From: Arthrobacter zhangbolii
GTDB lineage: Bacteria; Actinomycetota; Actinomycetes; Actinomycetales; Micrococcaceae
Direction of reading: 5' to 3'
NCBI RefSeq assembly: GCF_022869865.1
Contig: NZ_CP094984.1
Coordinates: forward strand, 1 to 64,000
Length of the DNA: 64,000 bases
Shown: piece by piece, positions 44,908 through 54,045 of the stretch
Numbering within the stretch: the stretch's first letter is position 1
Layout: each line of letters opens with the position of its first letter
Translations under genes and position numbers: made by a program
Notes under the pieces: generated by a model
What the model saw: only the letters and a program-made list of their open reading frames with translations
Databases searched by the model: none
Told to the model about the DNA's origin: nothing

Positions 44908-47499
44908 ATGGCGACAGGCGGAGGGAAAACGCAGGAAACCGTCAGCGTGGAGGGACACCGGCTCCGCCTGACCAATCTCGACAAGGTGCTGTACCCCGAA
45001 ACGGGAACCACCAAAGCCGACGTCATTTCCTATTACGCCGCCGTGGCGGATTACATGCTTCCGCATTCACGCAACCGTGCGGCCACCCGCAAACGGTGGG
45101 TGCACGGCGTCGGTACACCGGAGGAGCCGGGACAGGTGTTCTTTCAGAAGAACATCGAGGACTCCGCGCCGTCGTGGGTGAAACGGTTCCCCATTGAGCA
45201 CAAAACCTCGACCAACTATTACCCGGTGGTCAATGACCTGGCCACCCTCACCTGGCTGGCCCAGTCAGCGGCCCTGGAGATCCACGTGCCGCAGTGGCAG
45301 TTCGGCCCGCGGGGCAAAATCGGCGCTGCGGACCGGATGGTGCTGGACCTGGATCCCGGAGATGGCGTCGGGCTGGCTGAGTGCGCCGAAGTAGCCCGGC
45401 TGGCCCGGTCCATCCTCTCGGATATGGGCCTGGATGCCCGGCCGGTCACCAGCGGGTCCAAGGGAATCCACCTGTACGCAGCGCTGGACGGCAGCCAGAC
45501 CTCGGATGAGGTCAATGCGGTGGCCCACGAGCTGGCCCGGGCGCTGGAGGCGGATAACCCTGACCTGGTGGTCAGTGATATGAAGAAGTCACTGCGCCGG
45601 GGCAAGGTACTGGTGGACTGGAGCCAGAACAACGGCAACAAAACCACCATCTGCCCCTATTCGCTGCGTGGGCGCTTCCAGCCGACCGTGGCTGCTCCCC
45701 GGACCTGGGCGGAGCTCGAGGATCCCGGCCTGGCTCAACTGGATTACGAGCAGGTGCTGGAACGCCTCGATGATCCGGACCCGCTGGCCGGGATGGCGGA
45801 CGGAACCTTTGCGGAGAAAGCATTGGAAGAGGCGGTTGAAGAGGAAGCGGGCGGCAGCCGGTCCGCGGACCGGCTGGGGAAATACCGGAGCATGCGTGAC
45901 GCGGCCAAAACCCCGGAGCCGGTCCCGGAAGAGCCGTCCACCCCCACGGAGGGGAACAGCTTCGTTATCCAGGAGCACCACGCCCGCCGCCTGCACTGGG
46001 ATTTCCGGCTGGAACACGACGGCGTGCTGGTTTCCTGGGCGCTGCCCAAAGGACCGCCGTCCACCACCGGCAAAAACAATCTGGCGGTGCAGACCGAGGA
46101 TCATCCGCTGGATTACGGAACCTTCGAAGGACATATTCCCAAGGGGGAATATGGCGGAGGAGACGTCAAAATCTGGGATCACGGCACCTACGAGCGGGAA
46201 AAATGGCGGGACGGCAAGGAAGTCATTGCCGTTCTGCACGGCCAGCCCGACGGCGGCCTGGCGGGACAGGGTGCGGCGGACCGGCGTTTTGCCCTGATCC
46301 ACACCGGCTCGGGCGGTGATAAGGCAAACAACAACTGGCTCATTCACCTCATGAAGGATCAGCCAAAGCCCGGTGAAAAAGGCAGGGATGACGAGTCCGA
46401 CGGCGGCGTGAAGGTAAAGCCGGAGGCGGGGAGGCCCCGGCCCGCGACGCCTCAGGCCGCCGTCGCAGCGGCGGCGGAGGCTGATACCGGTCCTGCACCG
46501 ACCGTGCCGGAGGAAGGAACGGATGACTCCGTCCCGGTGATCGAACCGATGCTGGCGACGGCGGGCAGCCGTGCCGAAATCAACAACGATGACGAATGGG
46601 CCTTCGAGATGAAATGGGACGGCGTGCGCGCCGTCGTGACCGTAACCCCGGAAGGGACCCGCCTGATCAGCCGCAACGGCAAGGATATGACCGCCGCCTA
46701 TCCGGAACTGGCAGATCTCAGCGGGCACCTGAACGGGGAGCGGGCCGTACTGGATGCGGAAATAGTGACGCTTAACAAGGCCGGCCGCCCGGACTTCGGG
46801 TTGCTGCAGCCGCGGATGCATCTGAGTAAGCCGCGGGAAATAGCCGCCGCGGCGCAGCGGACGCCGGCGCACCTGATGGTCTTCGACCTGCTGTGGCTGG
46901 ACGGCAAGTCCCTGGAGGAGCTGGGCTACGAACAGCGCCGGGAAATCCTCGAATCCGCGGTGGAAGCCACCCCGGACGGACACCTGCAGGTGCCCCCGGC
47001 GCTGGACATGGGCATGGATGAAGCCGTCGCCGCCAGCAAGGAACTCGGGCTGGAAGGAGTGATGGCCAAACGGCGCACCAGCACCTACAGCCCGGGCCGG
47101 CGCTCGAAAAACTGGCTGAAGCTGAAGAACCAGTTCACCCAGGAAGTGGTGGTGGTGGGCTGGCGGCCGGGCCAGGGCAACCGGCAGAACAAGGTGGGCT
47201 CCCTGCTGGTGGCCATTCCCGACGGTGTGGACCTGAAATACATCGGCCGGGTCGGCTCAGGACTGAGTGAAAAGGACCTGGCACTGATCGGTCCAAGGCT
47301 GAAGAAAATGTCCCGCAAAACCCCGCCGCTGGACGATGTGCCCGGAGCCGACGCTTCGGATGCCCAATGGGTACGTCCGGCACTGGTGGGGGAAGTGACG
47401 TTCTCCGAGCGCACCGGCAGCGGAAAACTGCGCCACCCCGTTTGGCGCGGCCTGCGCCCGGATAAAAAACCCTCCGACGTCGTGGTGGAGCCGGCCTAG
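44908..47499 (+). CDS. ligD: ATP-dependent DNA ligase D (polymerase-phosphoesterase-ligase)
   Basis: 863-aa NHEJ enzyme in one chain, in the order polymerase, 3'-phosphoesterase, ligase found in mycobacteria. Start ATG 44908 ([10 protein letters not shown]). Polymerase domain 1-300: [13 protein letters not shown], the catalytic DLDP near 147-150 and [14 protein letters not shown]. Phosphoesterase from about 350: [33 protein letters not shown]. An Ala/Pro linker then leads to the ligase with Lys569 in [41 protein letters not shown] and the C-terminal OB-fold. Works with Ku encoded at 37.7 kb. Confidence 0.97.
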   Translation: MATGGGKTQETVSVEGHRLRLTNLDKVLYPETGTTKADVISYYAAVADYMLPHSRNRAATRKRWVHGVGTPEEPGQVFFQKNIEDSAPSWVKRFPIEHKTSTNYYPVVNDLATLTWLAQSAALEIHVPQWQFGPRGKIGAADRMVLDLDPGDGVGLAECAEVARLARSILSDMGLDARPVTSGSKGIHLYAALDGSQTSDEVNAVAHELARALEADNPDLVVSDMKKSLRRGKVLVDWSQNNGNKTTICPYSLRGRFQPTVAAPRTWAELEDPGLAQLDYEQVLERLDDPDPLAGMADGTFAEKALEEAVEEEAGGSRSADRLGKYRSMRDAAKTPEPVPEEPSTPTEGNSFVIQEHHARRLHWDFRLEHDGVLVSWALPKGPPSTTGKNNLAVQTEDHPLDYGTFEGHIPKGEYGGGDVKIWDHGTYEREKWRDGKEVIAVLHGQPDGGLAGQGAADRRFALIHTGSGGDKANNNWLIHLMKDQPKPGEKGRDDESDGGVKVKPEAGRPRPATPQAAVAAAAEADTGPAPTVPEEGTDDSVPVIEPMLATAGSRAEINNDDEWAFEMKWDGVRAVVTVTPEGTRLISRNGKDMTAAYPELADLSGHLNGERAVLDAEIVTLNKAGRPDFGLLQPRMHLSKPREIAAAAQRTPAHLMVFDLLWLDGKSLEELGYEQRREILESAVEATPDGHLQVPPALDMGMDEAVAASKELGLEGVMAKRRTSTYSPGRRSKNWLKLKNQFTQEVVVVGWRPGQGNRQNKVGSLLVAIPDGVDLKYIGRVGSGLSEKDLALIGPRLKKMSRKTPPLDDVPGADASDAQWVRPALVGEVTFSERTGSGKLRHPVWRGLRPDKKPSDVVVEPA

Positions 47500-47536
47500 C
47501 CGCGCGTCCGCCGGATCCCGTGAAAGGACCCCGAAC

Positions 47537-50035
47537 ATGACCGAGAGCAGCACCGCAGGAACCGGACACCTTCCCGCCGACGAACGCATCCCCGGCACCG
47601 AGCCGCACCACGACGGCGAGCTCGCCGGCGTGGACGCGTGGTGGCGGGCGGCCAACTATCTGTCTGCGGGCCAGATCTACCTGCGGGACAATCCGTTGCT
47701 GCGCCGGCCGTTGGAGGCCTCCGACGTCAAGGCGCGGCTGCTGGGCCACTGGGGCACCACGCCGGGACTGAACTTCATCTATGCCCACCTAAACCGGCTG
47801 ATCCGCGAACAGCAGCGGAAGGTCCTGTTCATCACCGGGCCCGGGCACGGCGGACCGGCCAACGTGGCCAACGCGTGGCTGGAGGGCACCTACTCGGAGA
47901 TCTACAGCCACGTTGGCCGCGATGAGGACGGGCTGCGCACCCTGTTCCGGCAGTTCTCCTACCCCGGCGGGGTGCCCAGCCACGCCGCCCCGGAAACCCC
48001 GGGATCCATCCACGAAGGCGGCGAACTGGGCTATTCCCTCGCCCATGCCTACGGTGCCGTCTTCGACAATCCGGATCTGATTGCGGCCACCGTCATTGGC
48101 GACGGCGAAGCGGAAACCGGCCCCCTGGCTGCCAGCTGGCATTCCAACAGTTTCCTGGACCCGGCCGTGGACGGCGCGGTACTGCCCATCCTGCACCTGA
48201 ACGGCTACAAGATTGCCAACCCCACCATCCTGTCCCGGATGCCCGAGGAACAGCTGCTCAAACTGCTGGAGGGCTACGGATACCGGCCCTACGTGGTGAC
48301 CGTGGAGGACCCGGCGGCGGTTGGGCAGGCGCACGAGGACTTCTCCGCCGTGCTGGAAACCTGCCTTGCCGAAATCACCGCCATCCAGGCGCCCTACCGC
48401 ACGGGGGAGCGCACCGCGGTGCCGGCGGACGTGCCCGCCGCGGAAACCGACGAGGTGCATGCCCCGCGCTGGCCGATGATTGTGTTCCGCTCACCCAAGG
48501 GCTGGACCGGCCCCGGAATGGTGGACGGACTTCCGGTGGAGGGGACCTGGCGGGCGCACCAGGTGCCGCTGTCCGAAATCCATGACAACCCCGAGCACCT
48601 GGCCCAACTGCAGGAATGGATGCTCTCCTACCGGCCGGCGGAACTGTTCGACGCCGAGGGCAGGCTGGTGGCGGAGATCGCCGCGCTGGCCCCGCCCGGG
48701 GAGCTGCGGATGAGCGCCACCCCCTACGCCAACGGCGGACGGCTGCTGCAGGACCTGCGCCTGCCCGGGTACGCGGACCATGCGGTGAAGATCGATCATC
48801 CCGGATCGGAACGGGTGAGCCCGATGTTTAACCTGGGCGGCTACCTCCGCGAGGTGATTCGGCAAAACCCGTCTAACTTCCGGATCTTCGGTCCGGACGA
48901 GACGGCATCCAACCGCCTGCAGTCCGTCTACGACGTCACTCACAAGGCCTGGCAGCAGCGCATCGATGAACTGGATGAGCATCTGGCCCGCAGCGGGCGG
49001 GTGGCCGAGGTGCTCTCCGAACACCTCTGCGAGGGCTGGCTGGAAGGCTATCTGCTGACCGGCCGGCACGGGGTCTTCAACTGCTACGAAGCCTTTGTGC
49101 ACATTGTCGATTCCATGTTCAACCAGCACGCCAAGTGGCTGAAGGTCAGCCGCTCCCTGTCCTGGCGCCAGCCCATCGCCTCGCTGAACTACCTGCTCTC
49201 CAGCCATGTGTGGCAGCAGGACCACAACGGGTTCTCGCATCAGGACCCCGGCTTCATTGACCACGTGGTGAACAAAAAGGCGGAGGTCATCCGGGTGTAC
49301 CTGCCGCCGGATGCCAACACGCTGCTGGCCGTGGCCGGACACATCCTGGCCAGCCGGGACCGGGTGAACGTAGTGGTCTCCGGCAAGCAGCCGGCGCCGG
49401 TCTGGCTTAATCCGGAACAGGCGCTGCTGCATGTGGAGCGCGGCGTGGGCATCTGGGACTTCGCCGGCAGCGAAGACACCGGCCCTGGCGGGAAGACCGA
49501 GCCCGACGTCGTGATGGCCTGCGCCGGTGACGTGCCCACCCTGGAAACCGTGGCCGCCGCGGCACTGTTGAAGGAGCAGCTGCCCGAGCTGAAAATCCGG
49601 GTGGTCAATGTGGTGGACCTGATGGCGCTGCAGGATCCGCGCGAGCATCCCAGCGGCCTGCCGGACCGGGATTTCGACACCCTTTTCACTACGGGCAAGC
49701 CGGTGATTTTCGCCTATCACGGCTACCCGTGGCTGATTCACCGGCTGACCTACCGGCGCACCAACCATGAAAACCTGCACGTGCGCGGCTACAAGGAGGA
49801 AGGCACCACCACCACGCCGTTCGACATGGCCATGCTGAACCAGATTGACCGCTTCCAATTGGCCATCGACGTGCTGGACCGGGTAGCGTCGCTGAGATCG
49901 ACGCAGGCGTCCTTCCGGCAGTATCTGCAGGACGAACGGGCACGTGCCCGGCAGTACACCCGCGACGAGGGGCAGGATCCGCCGTACATCACCGGCTGGA
50001 ACCTGCAGGAAGCAGAGCAGGACACGCCCGGCTGA
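47537..50035 (+). CDS. D-xylulose 5-phosphate/D-fructose 6-phosphate phosphoketolase
   Basis: 832-aa thiamine diphosphate enzyme that cleaves xylulose 5-P (or fructose 6-P) to acetyl-phosphate and glyceraldehyde 3-P (or erythrose 4-P). Typical motifs: [42 protein letters not shown], the TPP site [25 protein letters not shown] and the C-terminal [18 protein letters not shown]. Length is typical. Acetate kinase or phosphotransacetylase genes are not nearby. ATG 47537, SD GAAAGGA. Confidence 0.96.
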   Translation: MTESSTAGTGHLPADERIPGTEPHHDGELAGVDAWWRAANYLSAGQIYLRDNPLLRRPLEASDVKARLLGHWGTTPGLNFIYAHLNRLIREQQRKVLFITGPGHGGPANVANAWLEGTYSEIYSHVGRDEDGLRTLFRQFSYPGGVPSHAAPETPGSIHEGGELGYSLAHAYGAVFDNPDLIAATVIGDGEAETGPLAASWHSNSFLDPAVDGAVLPILHLNGYKIANPTILSRMPEEQLLKLLEGYGYRPYVVTVEDPAAVGQAHEDFSAVLETCLAEITAIQAPYRTGERTAVPADVPAAETDEVHAPRWPMIVFRSPKGWTGPGMVDGLPVEGTWRAHQVPLSEIHDNPEHLAQLQEWMLSYRPAELFDAEGRLVAEIAALAPPGELRMSATPYANGGRLLQDLRLPGYADHAVKIDHPGSERVSPMFNLGGYLREVIRQNPSNFRIFGPDETASNRLQSVYDVTHKAWQQRIDELDEHLARSGRVAEVLSEHLCEGWLEGYLLTGRHGVFNCYEAFVHIVDSMFNQHAKWLKVSRSLSWRQPIASLNYLLSSHVWQQDHNGFSHQDPGFIDHVVNKKAEVIRVYLPPDANTLLAVAGHILASRDRVNVVVSGKQPAPVWLNPEQALLHVERGVGIWDFAGSEDTGPGGKTEPDVVMACAGDVPTLETVAAAALLKEQLPELKIRVVNVVDLMALQDPREHPSGLPDRDFDTLFTTGKPVIFAYHGYPWLIHRLTYRRTNHENLHVRGYKEEGTTTTPFDMAMLNQIDRFQLAIDVLDRVASLRSTQASFRQYLQDERARARQYTRDEGQDPPYITGWNLQEAEQDTPG

Positions 50036-50129
50036 GGTTTGGCCAGGCGCGGTACGCACAGGCTTCGGCGCCGGCCCACCGGCCGGCCGCCGTGGAAAAA
50101 GTACTATCCATCCATCGAAGGAGAGTTCA

Positions 50130-50597
50130 TTGACCACTGATCAGACGAGCGTTGTAGTTTCCCGGGTCATCGATGCCTCGGCCGCAGACATCTTCAACCT
50201 GTTGTCCAACCCCGAGCGCCACCACGAGCTGGACGGTTCCGGCATGGTGGTCTCGGATGAGAAGACCGACCGCATTACGGCTTCCGGCCAGGTTTTCACC
50301 ATGAACATGCACAACGAAAAAATGGGCGACTACCAGACGGATAACCACGTCACGGGGTACGACCACAACAAGATCCTGGCCTGGCAGACCGCCCCGGCCG
50401 GCACCGAACCCAAGGGCTGGCAGTGGGTCTGGGAACTCCAGCCCGACGGCGCGGACTCCACCGAGGTCACGCTGACCTATGACTGGTCCCACGTCACCGA
50501 CAAGGACACGCTGAAGCAGGTCTCCTTCCCGATGGTGTCCAAGGACGACCTGGAGGAATCGCTGAACAAGCTCGCGGCAGCGGTTTCCGGAGCGTAG
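50130..50597 (+). CDS. SRPBCC family protein
   Basis: 155 aa from TTG 50130 with a good GAAGGAGAG 5 nt upstream; the open frame before it is the phosphoketolase 3' region. Domain: VVVSRVIDASAADIFNLLSNPERHHELDGSG, ILAWQTAPAGTEPKGWQWVWEL and a C-terminal helix. Small-molecule binding or cyclase-like; no catalytic signature. A 94-nt spacer separates it from the phosphoketolase stop. Confidence 0.82.
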   Translation: MTTDQTSVVVSRVIDASAADIFNLLSNPERHHELDGSGMVVSDEKTDRITASGQVFTMNMHNEKMGDYQTDNHVTGYDHNKILAWQTAPAGTEPKGWQWVWELQPDGADSTEVTLTYDWSHVTDKDTLKQVSFPMVSKDDLEESLNKLAAAVSGA

Positions 50598-50613
50598 CGG
50601 CTTTCCACAACAT

Positions 50614-50659
50614 ACGACGGCGGCCGGTTCCCTTTCATAAGGGGACCGGCCGCCGTCGT
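50614..50659. terminator. 46-nt hairpin between SRPBCC and dehydrogenase genes
   Basis: 19-bp stem (one T-G pair) with an 8-nt loop, between convergent genes. Its outer arms contain CGACGGCGGCCGG and complement, identical to those of a second 46-nt hairpin at 51783-51828. Confidence 0.85.
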
Positions 50660-50672
50660 TATGCCGGGACAG

Positions 50673-50725
50673 CCGAACTCCGTCGAACCGAACTCCGTCG
50701 AACCGAACTCAGTCGAACCGAACTA
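50673..50725. repeat. 15-bp tandem repeat spanning the dehydrogenase stop codon
   Basis: CCGAACTCCGTCGAA at 50673-50687 and 50688-50702, then CCGAACTCAGTCGAA at 50703-50717 and a partial fourth copy. The third copy has A instead of C, which on the minus strand creates the TGA stop of the dehydrogenase. Without that base the frame would continue through the repeats. Confidence 0.9.
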
Positions 50726-51725
50726 CAACCTTGTCCGCAGCGCCAGGCGTCTTCGCCAGCTCAAGCGCTTCCAGGGACCGGTCGAACGGCAGGACATCGC
50801 TGATGATCAGGGCGTATTTCTGCCAGTTCTCGATGATGTCGTCGGTGACCTCGAAGATCTCGGTGGGGTAGCCCATCGCGAAGACAATGGTCAGTTCCGT
50901 GGTGAGGATGGAACCGAAGTCCAGCTCCACGGGGTTCTTGTGCACGGCAACCACACCCAGCACTGCACCGGATTTCGCCACGTCACCGACCGTCTTGGGA
51001 ATCACGGGCGCACCAGCGGCGTCGAGGAAGATATCCGTGCCGGAGCGGGTGCCGCGGACAAGCATTGTGGCGCCGTCTCCGTGCAGCTCGACCAGCCGGG
51101 CTGCTACGTCCTCCTCCGCGGAGTTGATGACCGCGTCTGCACCGATCTGCAGGGCTTTCTCCAGACGGGACTCAATGATGTCCACAACAACGATGTGTGA
51201 GGCGCCACGGCGGCGGTAGCCCAATACGGCACCCAAACCGATGGGACCCGCGCCGAAAACCACTACCTTGTCGCCGGGCTTGGGGTTGGTGCGGTTCACG
51301 GCGTGGTAGGCCACGGCCATGGGTTCGTTGAGCGCAGCGACCTCCCACGGTATTTCAGTGGGAATTACGCGGAGTTGGCGGCCGGGAACGGCGTCCTTGA
51401 CCAGTACATATTCGGACAGTCCGCCTTGCGCACCGCCGCTGCCCAGCAGCCCGTCGGTAAAGGCCATGGTGTCGATAACCACGTGGTCCCCTACAGAGAA
51501 TCCCTCGACCTCGGCGCCGACTTCCGCCACTTCGGCAGCCGGTTCATGCCCCAGCGGGGTAGCCCCCTGGCGCGGCGGAATCCCGCCGACGTGGCTGTAG
51601 AACGCATCGGAACCACAGATTCCGCAGGCTTTCATTTTCAGGAGGACGTCGCGGGGGCCGGGGGCCGGCCGGTCCACCTCCACCCATTCATTGGTGTCCG
51701 GACCGGTGACGTGGACGGATTTCAT
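50709..51725 (-). CDS. Zinc-dependent medium-chain alcohol/polyol dehydrogenase
   Basis: 338 aa from ATG 51725 (MKSVHVTGPDTNEWVE), SD GGGAGA. MDR family close to sorbitol and threonine dehydrogenases: catalytic zinc candidates Cys37 (GICGSD), His60 and Glu61 (GHEP), Rossmann motif GAGPIGLGAVLGYRRRGASHIVVVD. The structural-zinc four-cysteine loop is absent. The final VVRFD is encoded by the first unit of a tandem repeat. It follows the SDR gene with the same orientation and is likely under the same LacI regulator, though a hairpin intervenes. Confidence 0.88.
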   Translation of the reverse strand: MKSVHVTGPDTNEWVEVDRPAPGPRDVLLKMKACGICGSDAFYSHVGGIPPRQGATPLGHEPAAEVAEVGAEVEGFSVGDHVVIDTMAFTDGLLGSGGAQGGLSEYVLVKDAVPGRQLRVIPTEIPWEVAALNEPMAVAYHAVNRTNPKPGDKVVVFGAGPIGLGAVLGYRRRGASHIVVVDIIESRLEKALQIGADAVINSAEEDVAARLVELHGDGATMLVRGTRSGTDIFLDAAGAPVIPKTVGDVAKSGAVLGVVAVHKNPVELDFGSILTTELTIVFAMGYPTEIFEVTDDIIENWQKYALIISDVLPFDRSLEALELAKTPGAADKVVVRFD

Positions 51726-51737
51726 GGTGTTCTCCCT

Positions 51738-51767
51738 GATGGTGATGGTGATGGTGGTCGTGATGGT
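51738..51767. repeat. GATGGT hexamer repeat in dehydrogenase leader
   Basis: GATGGT occurs three times in a row (51738-51755), then GGTCGT, then GATGGT again. On the mRNA (minus strand) this is ACCATC repeats lying directly before the ribosome site of the dehydrogenase. Confidence 0.85.
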
Positions 51768-51782
51768 GGGTGCGGGATAGAG

Positions 51783-51828
51783 CGACGGCGGCCGGTCCCT
51801 TCCCTCGGGAAAGTGCCGGCCGCCGTCG
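51783..51828. terminator. 46-nt hairpin between SDR and dehydrogenase genes
   Basis: Outer 13-bp arms CGACGGCGGCCGG/CCGGCCGCCGTCG enclose a small inner TCCC/GGGA hairpin; TTTT follows on the + side. It lies 15 nt after the SDR stop. Its arms are identical to those at 50614-50659. Confidence 0.8.
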
Positions 51829-51843
51829 TTTTGGGTGCGGTTG

Positions 51844-52842
51844 TTAGACCGCGGACCAGCCGCCGTCGGAAGGCAGGATGGCGCCGTTGATGTTGACGCC
51901 GTCGTCGCTGAGCAGGAACGTGATGGACGCCGCCAGGTCCTCGGCCGAGGCGAGGCCCGGGATGTTGACCCGGGCGGGGGAAAGGCGGGCCTCACCGTAC
52001 TCGCTGGTCTTGCCGCCCATCGGAATGCCGGTGGCGACGCCGCCCGGAGCAACCGCATTTACACGTATGCCTTCACGGGCATACATAAACGCGGTGCTGC
52101 GGGTAATGCCCACCACGGCGTGCTTGGAAGCGGTGTAGGCCACACCGGAGGCGGAGCCGCGCAGGCCCGCTTCGGAGGTGATGTTCACAATGGAGCCCTT
52201 GCCGGCTTCGAGCATGGTCGGCAGTACGGCGCGGGTGAGGCGCATCAGGCCGTCCACGTTCACGGCGAAGATCTTCTGCCACATGGCGTCGGAGACCTCG
52301 TGCAGCGGGGAGAAGTCGTCATTGATGCCTGCCACGTTGGCCAGACCGTCGATCTGTCCGCCGGCAGCGGCAATGATGCGCTCCACGGCGGCGGCGTCGG
52401 TGAGGTCCGCAGCGACCGGGACAATGGCTTCGCCGGTCTGCTCCGCGAGCTCGGTGATCTTTGCCTCTGCCATGTCTACGGCGATCACGCGGCCGCCTTC
52501 ACGGGCAATTCGGGAGGCGGTGGCGCGGCCGATGCCGGAGCCGGCGCCGGTAACGATCACGGTCTTGCCATCGAAGCGGCCGGCGACCGTGGGCAGCACT
52601 GCTGCTTCGGTTTCGGGCATAACGCCGCCGTTGGCCGCCTTCACGAGTTCATCCACGGCGGCCTGCGGGAACTGGCCCTGGCTCAGGTCCACCAGCTGCT
52701 GCAGCTTCAGGGTCAGCGCCGGGCCCAGGCTGGACTCGTCGCTGCCTGCCTGGGCAAGCATGCCGCGGATGGCGGGGCCGCCTGCCGGGTGGTCGAGCCA
52801 CTGCTGGACGGTGTTCTGGGCGGTGATGGGCTGGTTAGCCAT
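51844..52842 (-). CDS. Short-chain dehydrogenase/reductase with N-terminal extension
   Basis: 332 aa from ATG 52842 (SD AAAGGA). Residues 92-332 are a classical SDR: TGAGSGIG at 98-105, NVAG at about 169-172, catalytic Ser223 (ITSEAG), Tyr236 and Lys240 (YTASK). The N-terminal 90 residues are an extra helical region (VQQWLDHPAGGPAIRGMLAQAGSDESSLGPALTLKLQQLVDLSQGQFP) not part of the fold, perhaps an oligomerisation arm. Divergent from the LacI gene across a perfect operator, so it is probably repressed by it. Substrate unknown, likely a sugar or polyol given the company. Confidence 0.88.
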   Translation of the reverse strand: MANQPITAQNTVQQWLDHPAGGPAIRGMLAQAGSDESSLGPALTLKLQQLVDLSQGQFPQAAVDELVKAANGGVMPETEAAVLPTVAGRFDGKTVIVTGAGSGIGRATASRIAREGGRVIAVDMAEAKITELAEQTGEAIVPVAADLTDAAAVERIIAAAGGQIDGLANVAGINDDFSPLHEVSDAMWQKIFAVNVDGLMRLTRAVLPTMLEAGKGSIVNITSEAGLRGSASGVAYTASKHAVVGITRSTAFMYAREGIRVNAVAPGGVATGIPMGGKTSEYGEARLSPARVNIPGLASAEDLAASITFLLSDDGVNINGAILPSDGGWSAV

Positions 52843-52927
52843 GGACCGGTCCTTTCCAATCGGGGGCGGCCGTGGTTTGGTGCGACCGCAGGTTGCGAGG
52901 CAGTCTACCCGTGCCGGTGGATTCGTC

Positions 52928-52943
52928 ACTTACACGTGTAAGT
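52928..52943. promoter_or_regulatory. LacI-type operator
   Basis: Perfect 16-bp palindrome ACTTACACGTGTAAGT with a central CG, in the 159-nt space between the divergent SDR and LacI genes. Symmetry, length and position fit a LacI-family operator. Confidence 0.82.
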
Positions 52944-53001
52944 TGCCTGTAATGTCAGACTACCGGAGAAATCCGACGGGCATAAGACGGAAAGGACGGC
53001 C

Positions 53002-53991
53002 GTGGAACGCAGGGCCACCTCGAGCGATGTAGCGAAGACGGCGGGCGTGTCCCGCGCCACAGTCAGCTATGTGCTGAACGGCCGGACAGGCCAAAGTATC
53101 TCCGCTGCCACCCGGAACCGGGTTCTCGCAGCAGCCCGGGAACTCGGCTACACGCCCTCCACTGCTGCACGCACGTTGCGCCGCGGACGCAGCGACTTGG
53201 TATTGATGCTGCTCCCGCCCGAACCCCTGGGCCGTGCCCTGGCCATGATTATCGACGCCGCGTCCGAACAAGTGGAACGGAACGGGCTGCGCCTGGTGGC
53301 CCACCGGGTACCGTCCCGGGGCGGGGCGGTACCCCTGGTGCAGTCCCTGGCACCCGCAGCGCTGATTTTGATTGCCCCGCTTCCGGACGCTGAGATCGCC
53401 GCCGTCCAGGCTGCCGGGATTACGGTTGTTTCGCTGCCGCAGACGGCGGGGGACCCGCTGGCTCCTGATCTGGGCATTGGCGCGATGCAGGTGAAGCACC
53501 TGGTGGAATCCGGGCACGAGCGGATCGGTGTGGCCGTGCCGCCGGAATCCGGGTACGCCTGGCGGGTGAAGGTCAGGCTGGCCGCGATCCGGGATGCCTG
53601 TGCCAGGTACGGCCTGCCCGCACCCGCCGTCGAGCGTCTCGGGCTGGAAGCAGCAGAGGCGGCGGCCGCCGTCGAGCGCTGGCTGGAGGGGGAACAGCGC
53701 GTCAGCGCGGTCTGCGCGTTCGATGACGACCACGCCTTCGCAGTGCTCTCCGGGCTGTCGGTCCACGGGCTGCAGGCACCCCGGGACCTGGCGGTGATCG
53801 GTGCCGAAGACATTCCGCTGGCCGGGCTGGCCGTGCCGCCGCTGACCACCGTCAGCGTGGATGCCCGCCGGCTGGGGGAGCATTTTGCCCAGGCCGCGCT
53901 GGCGTCCGCCTCCGGAGCAGGCGAGGACGGTGCGGCGCTGGCAGTGGCGGGACCGCCCGCCGTCAGCCTGATACTGCGCGCCTCGGCCTGA
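53002..53991 (+). CDS. LacI-family transcriptional regulator
   Basis: 329 aa. N-terminal helix-turn-helix and hinge (TSSDVAKTAGVSRATVSYVLNGRTGQSISAATRNRVLAAARELGYTPSTAARTLRRGR), then a periplasmic-binding-like effector domain with VKHLVESGHERIGV, AVCAFDDDHAFAVL and DLAVIGAEDIPLAGLAVPPLTTV. GTG 53002 with GGAAAGGAC upstream. Likely controls itself and the divergent SDR/dehydrogenase pair through the palindrome at 52928. Effector unknown. Confidence 0.93.
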   Translation: MERRATSSDVAKTAGVSRATVSYVLNGRTGQSISAATRNRVLAAARELGYTPSTAARTLRRGRSDLVLMLLPPEPLGRALAMIIDAASEQVERNGLRLVAHRVPSRGGAVPLVQSLAPAALILIAPLPDAEIAAVQAAGITVVSLPQTAGDPLAPDLGIGAMQVKHLVESGHERIGVAVPPESGYAWRVKVRLAAIRDACARYGLPAPAVERLGLEAAEAAAAVERWLEGEQRVSAVCAFDDDHAFAVLSGLSVHGLQAPRDLAVIGAEDIPLAGLAVPPLTTVSVDARRLGEHFAQAALASASGAGEDGAALAVAGPPAVSLILRASA

Positions 53992-54045
53992 AACCGGGCA
54001 CGCTCAGCCGGCGAGCTGCCGGAGGATGTACCGGTGCTATCCGTG

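Noticed and set aside
48491-50137. 548-codon antisense frame across phosphoketolase
   Set aside because: Shadow frame with no start signal; phosphoketolase motifs are continuous on the plus strand.
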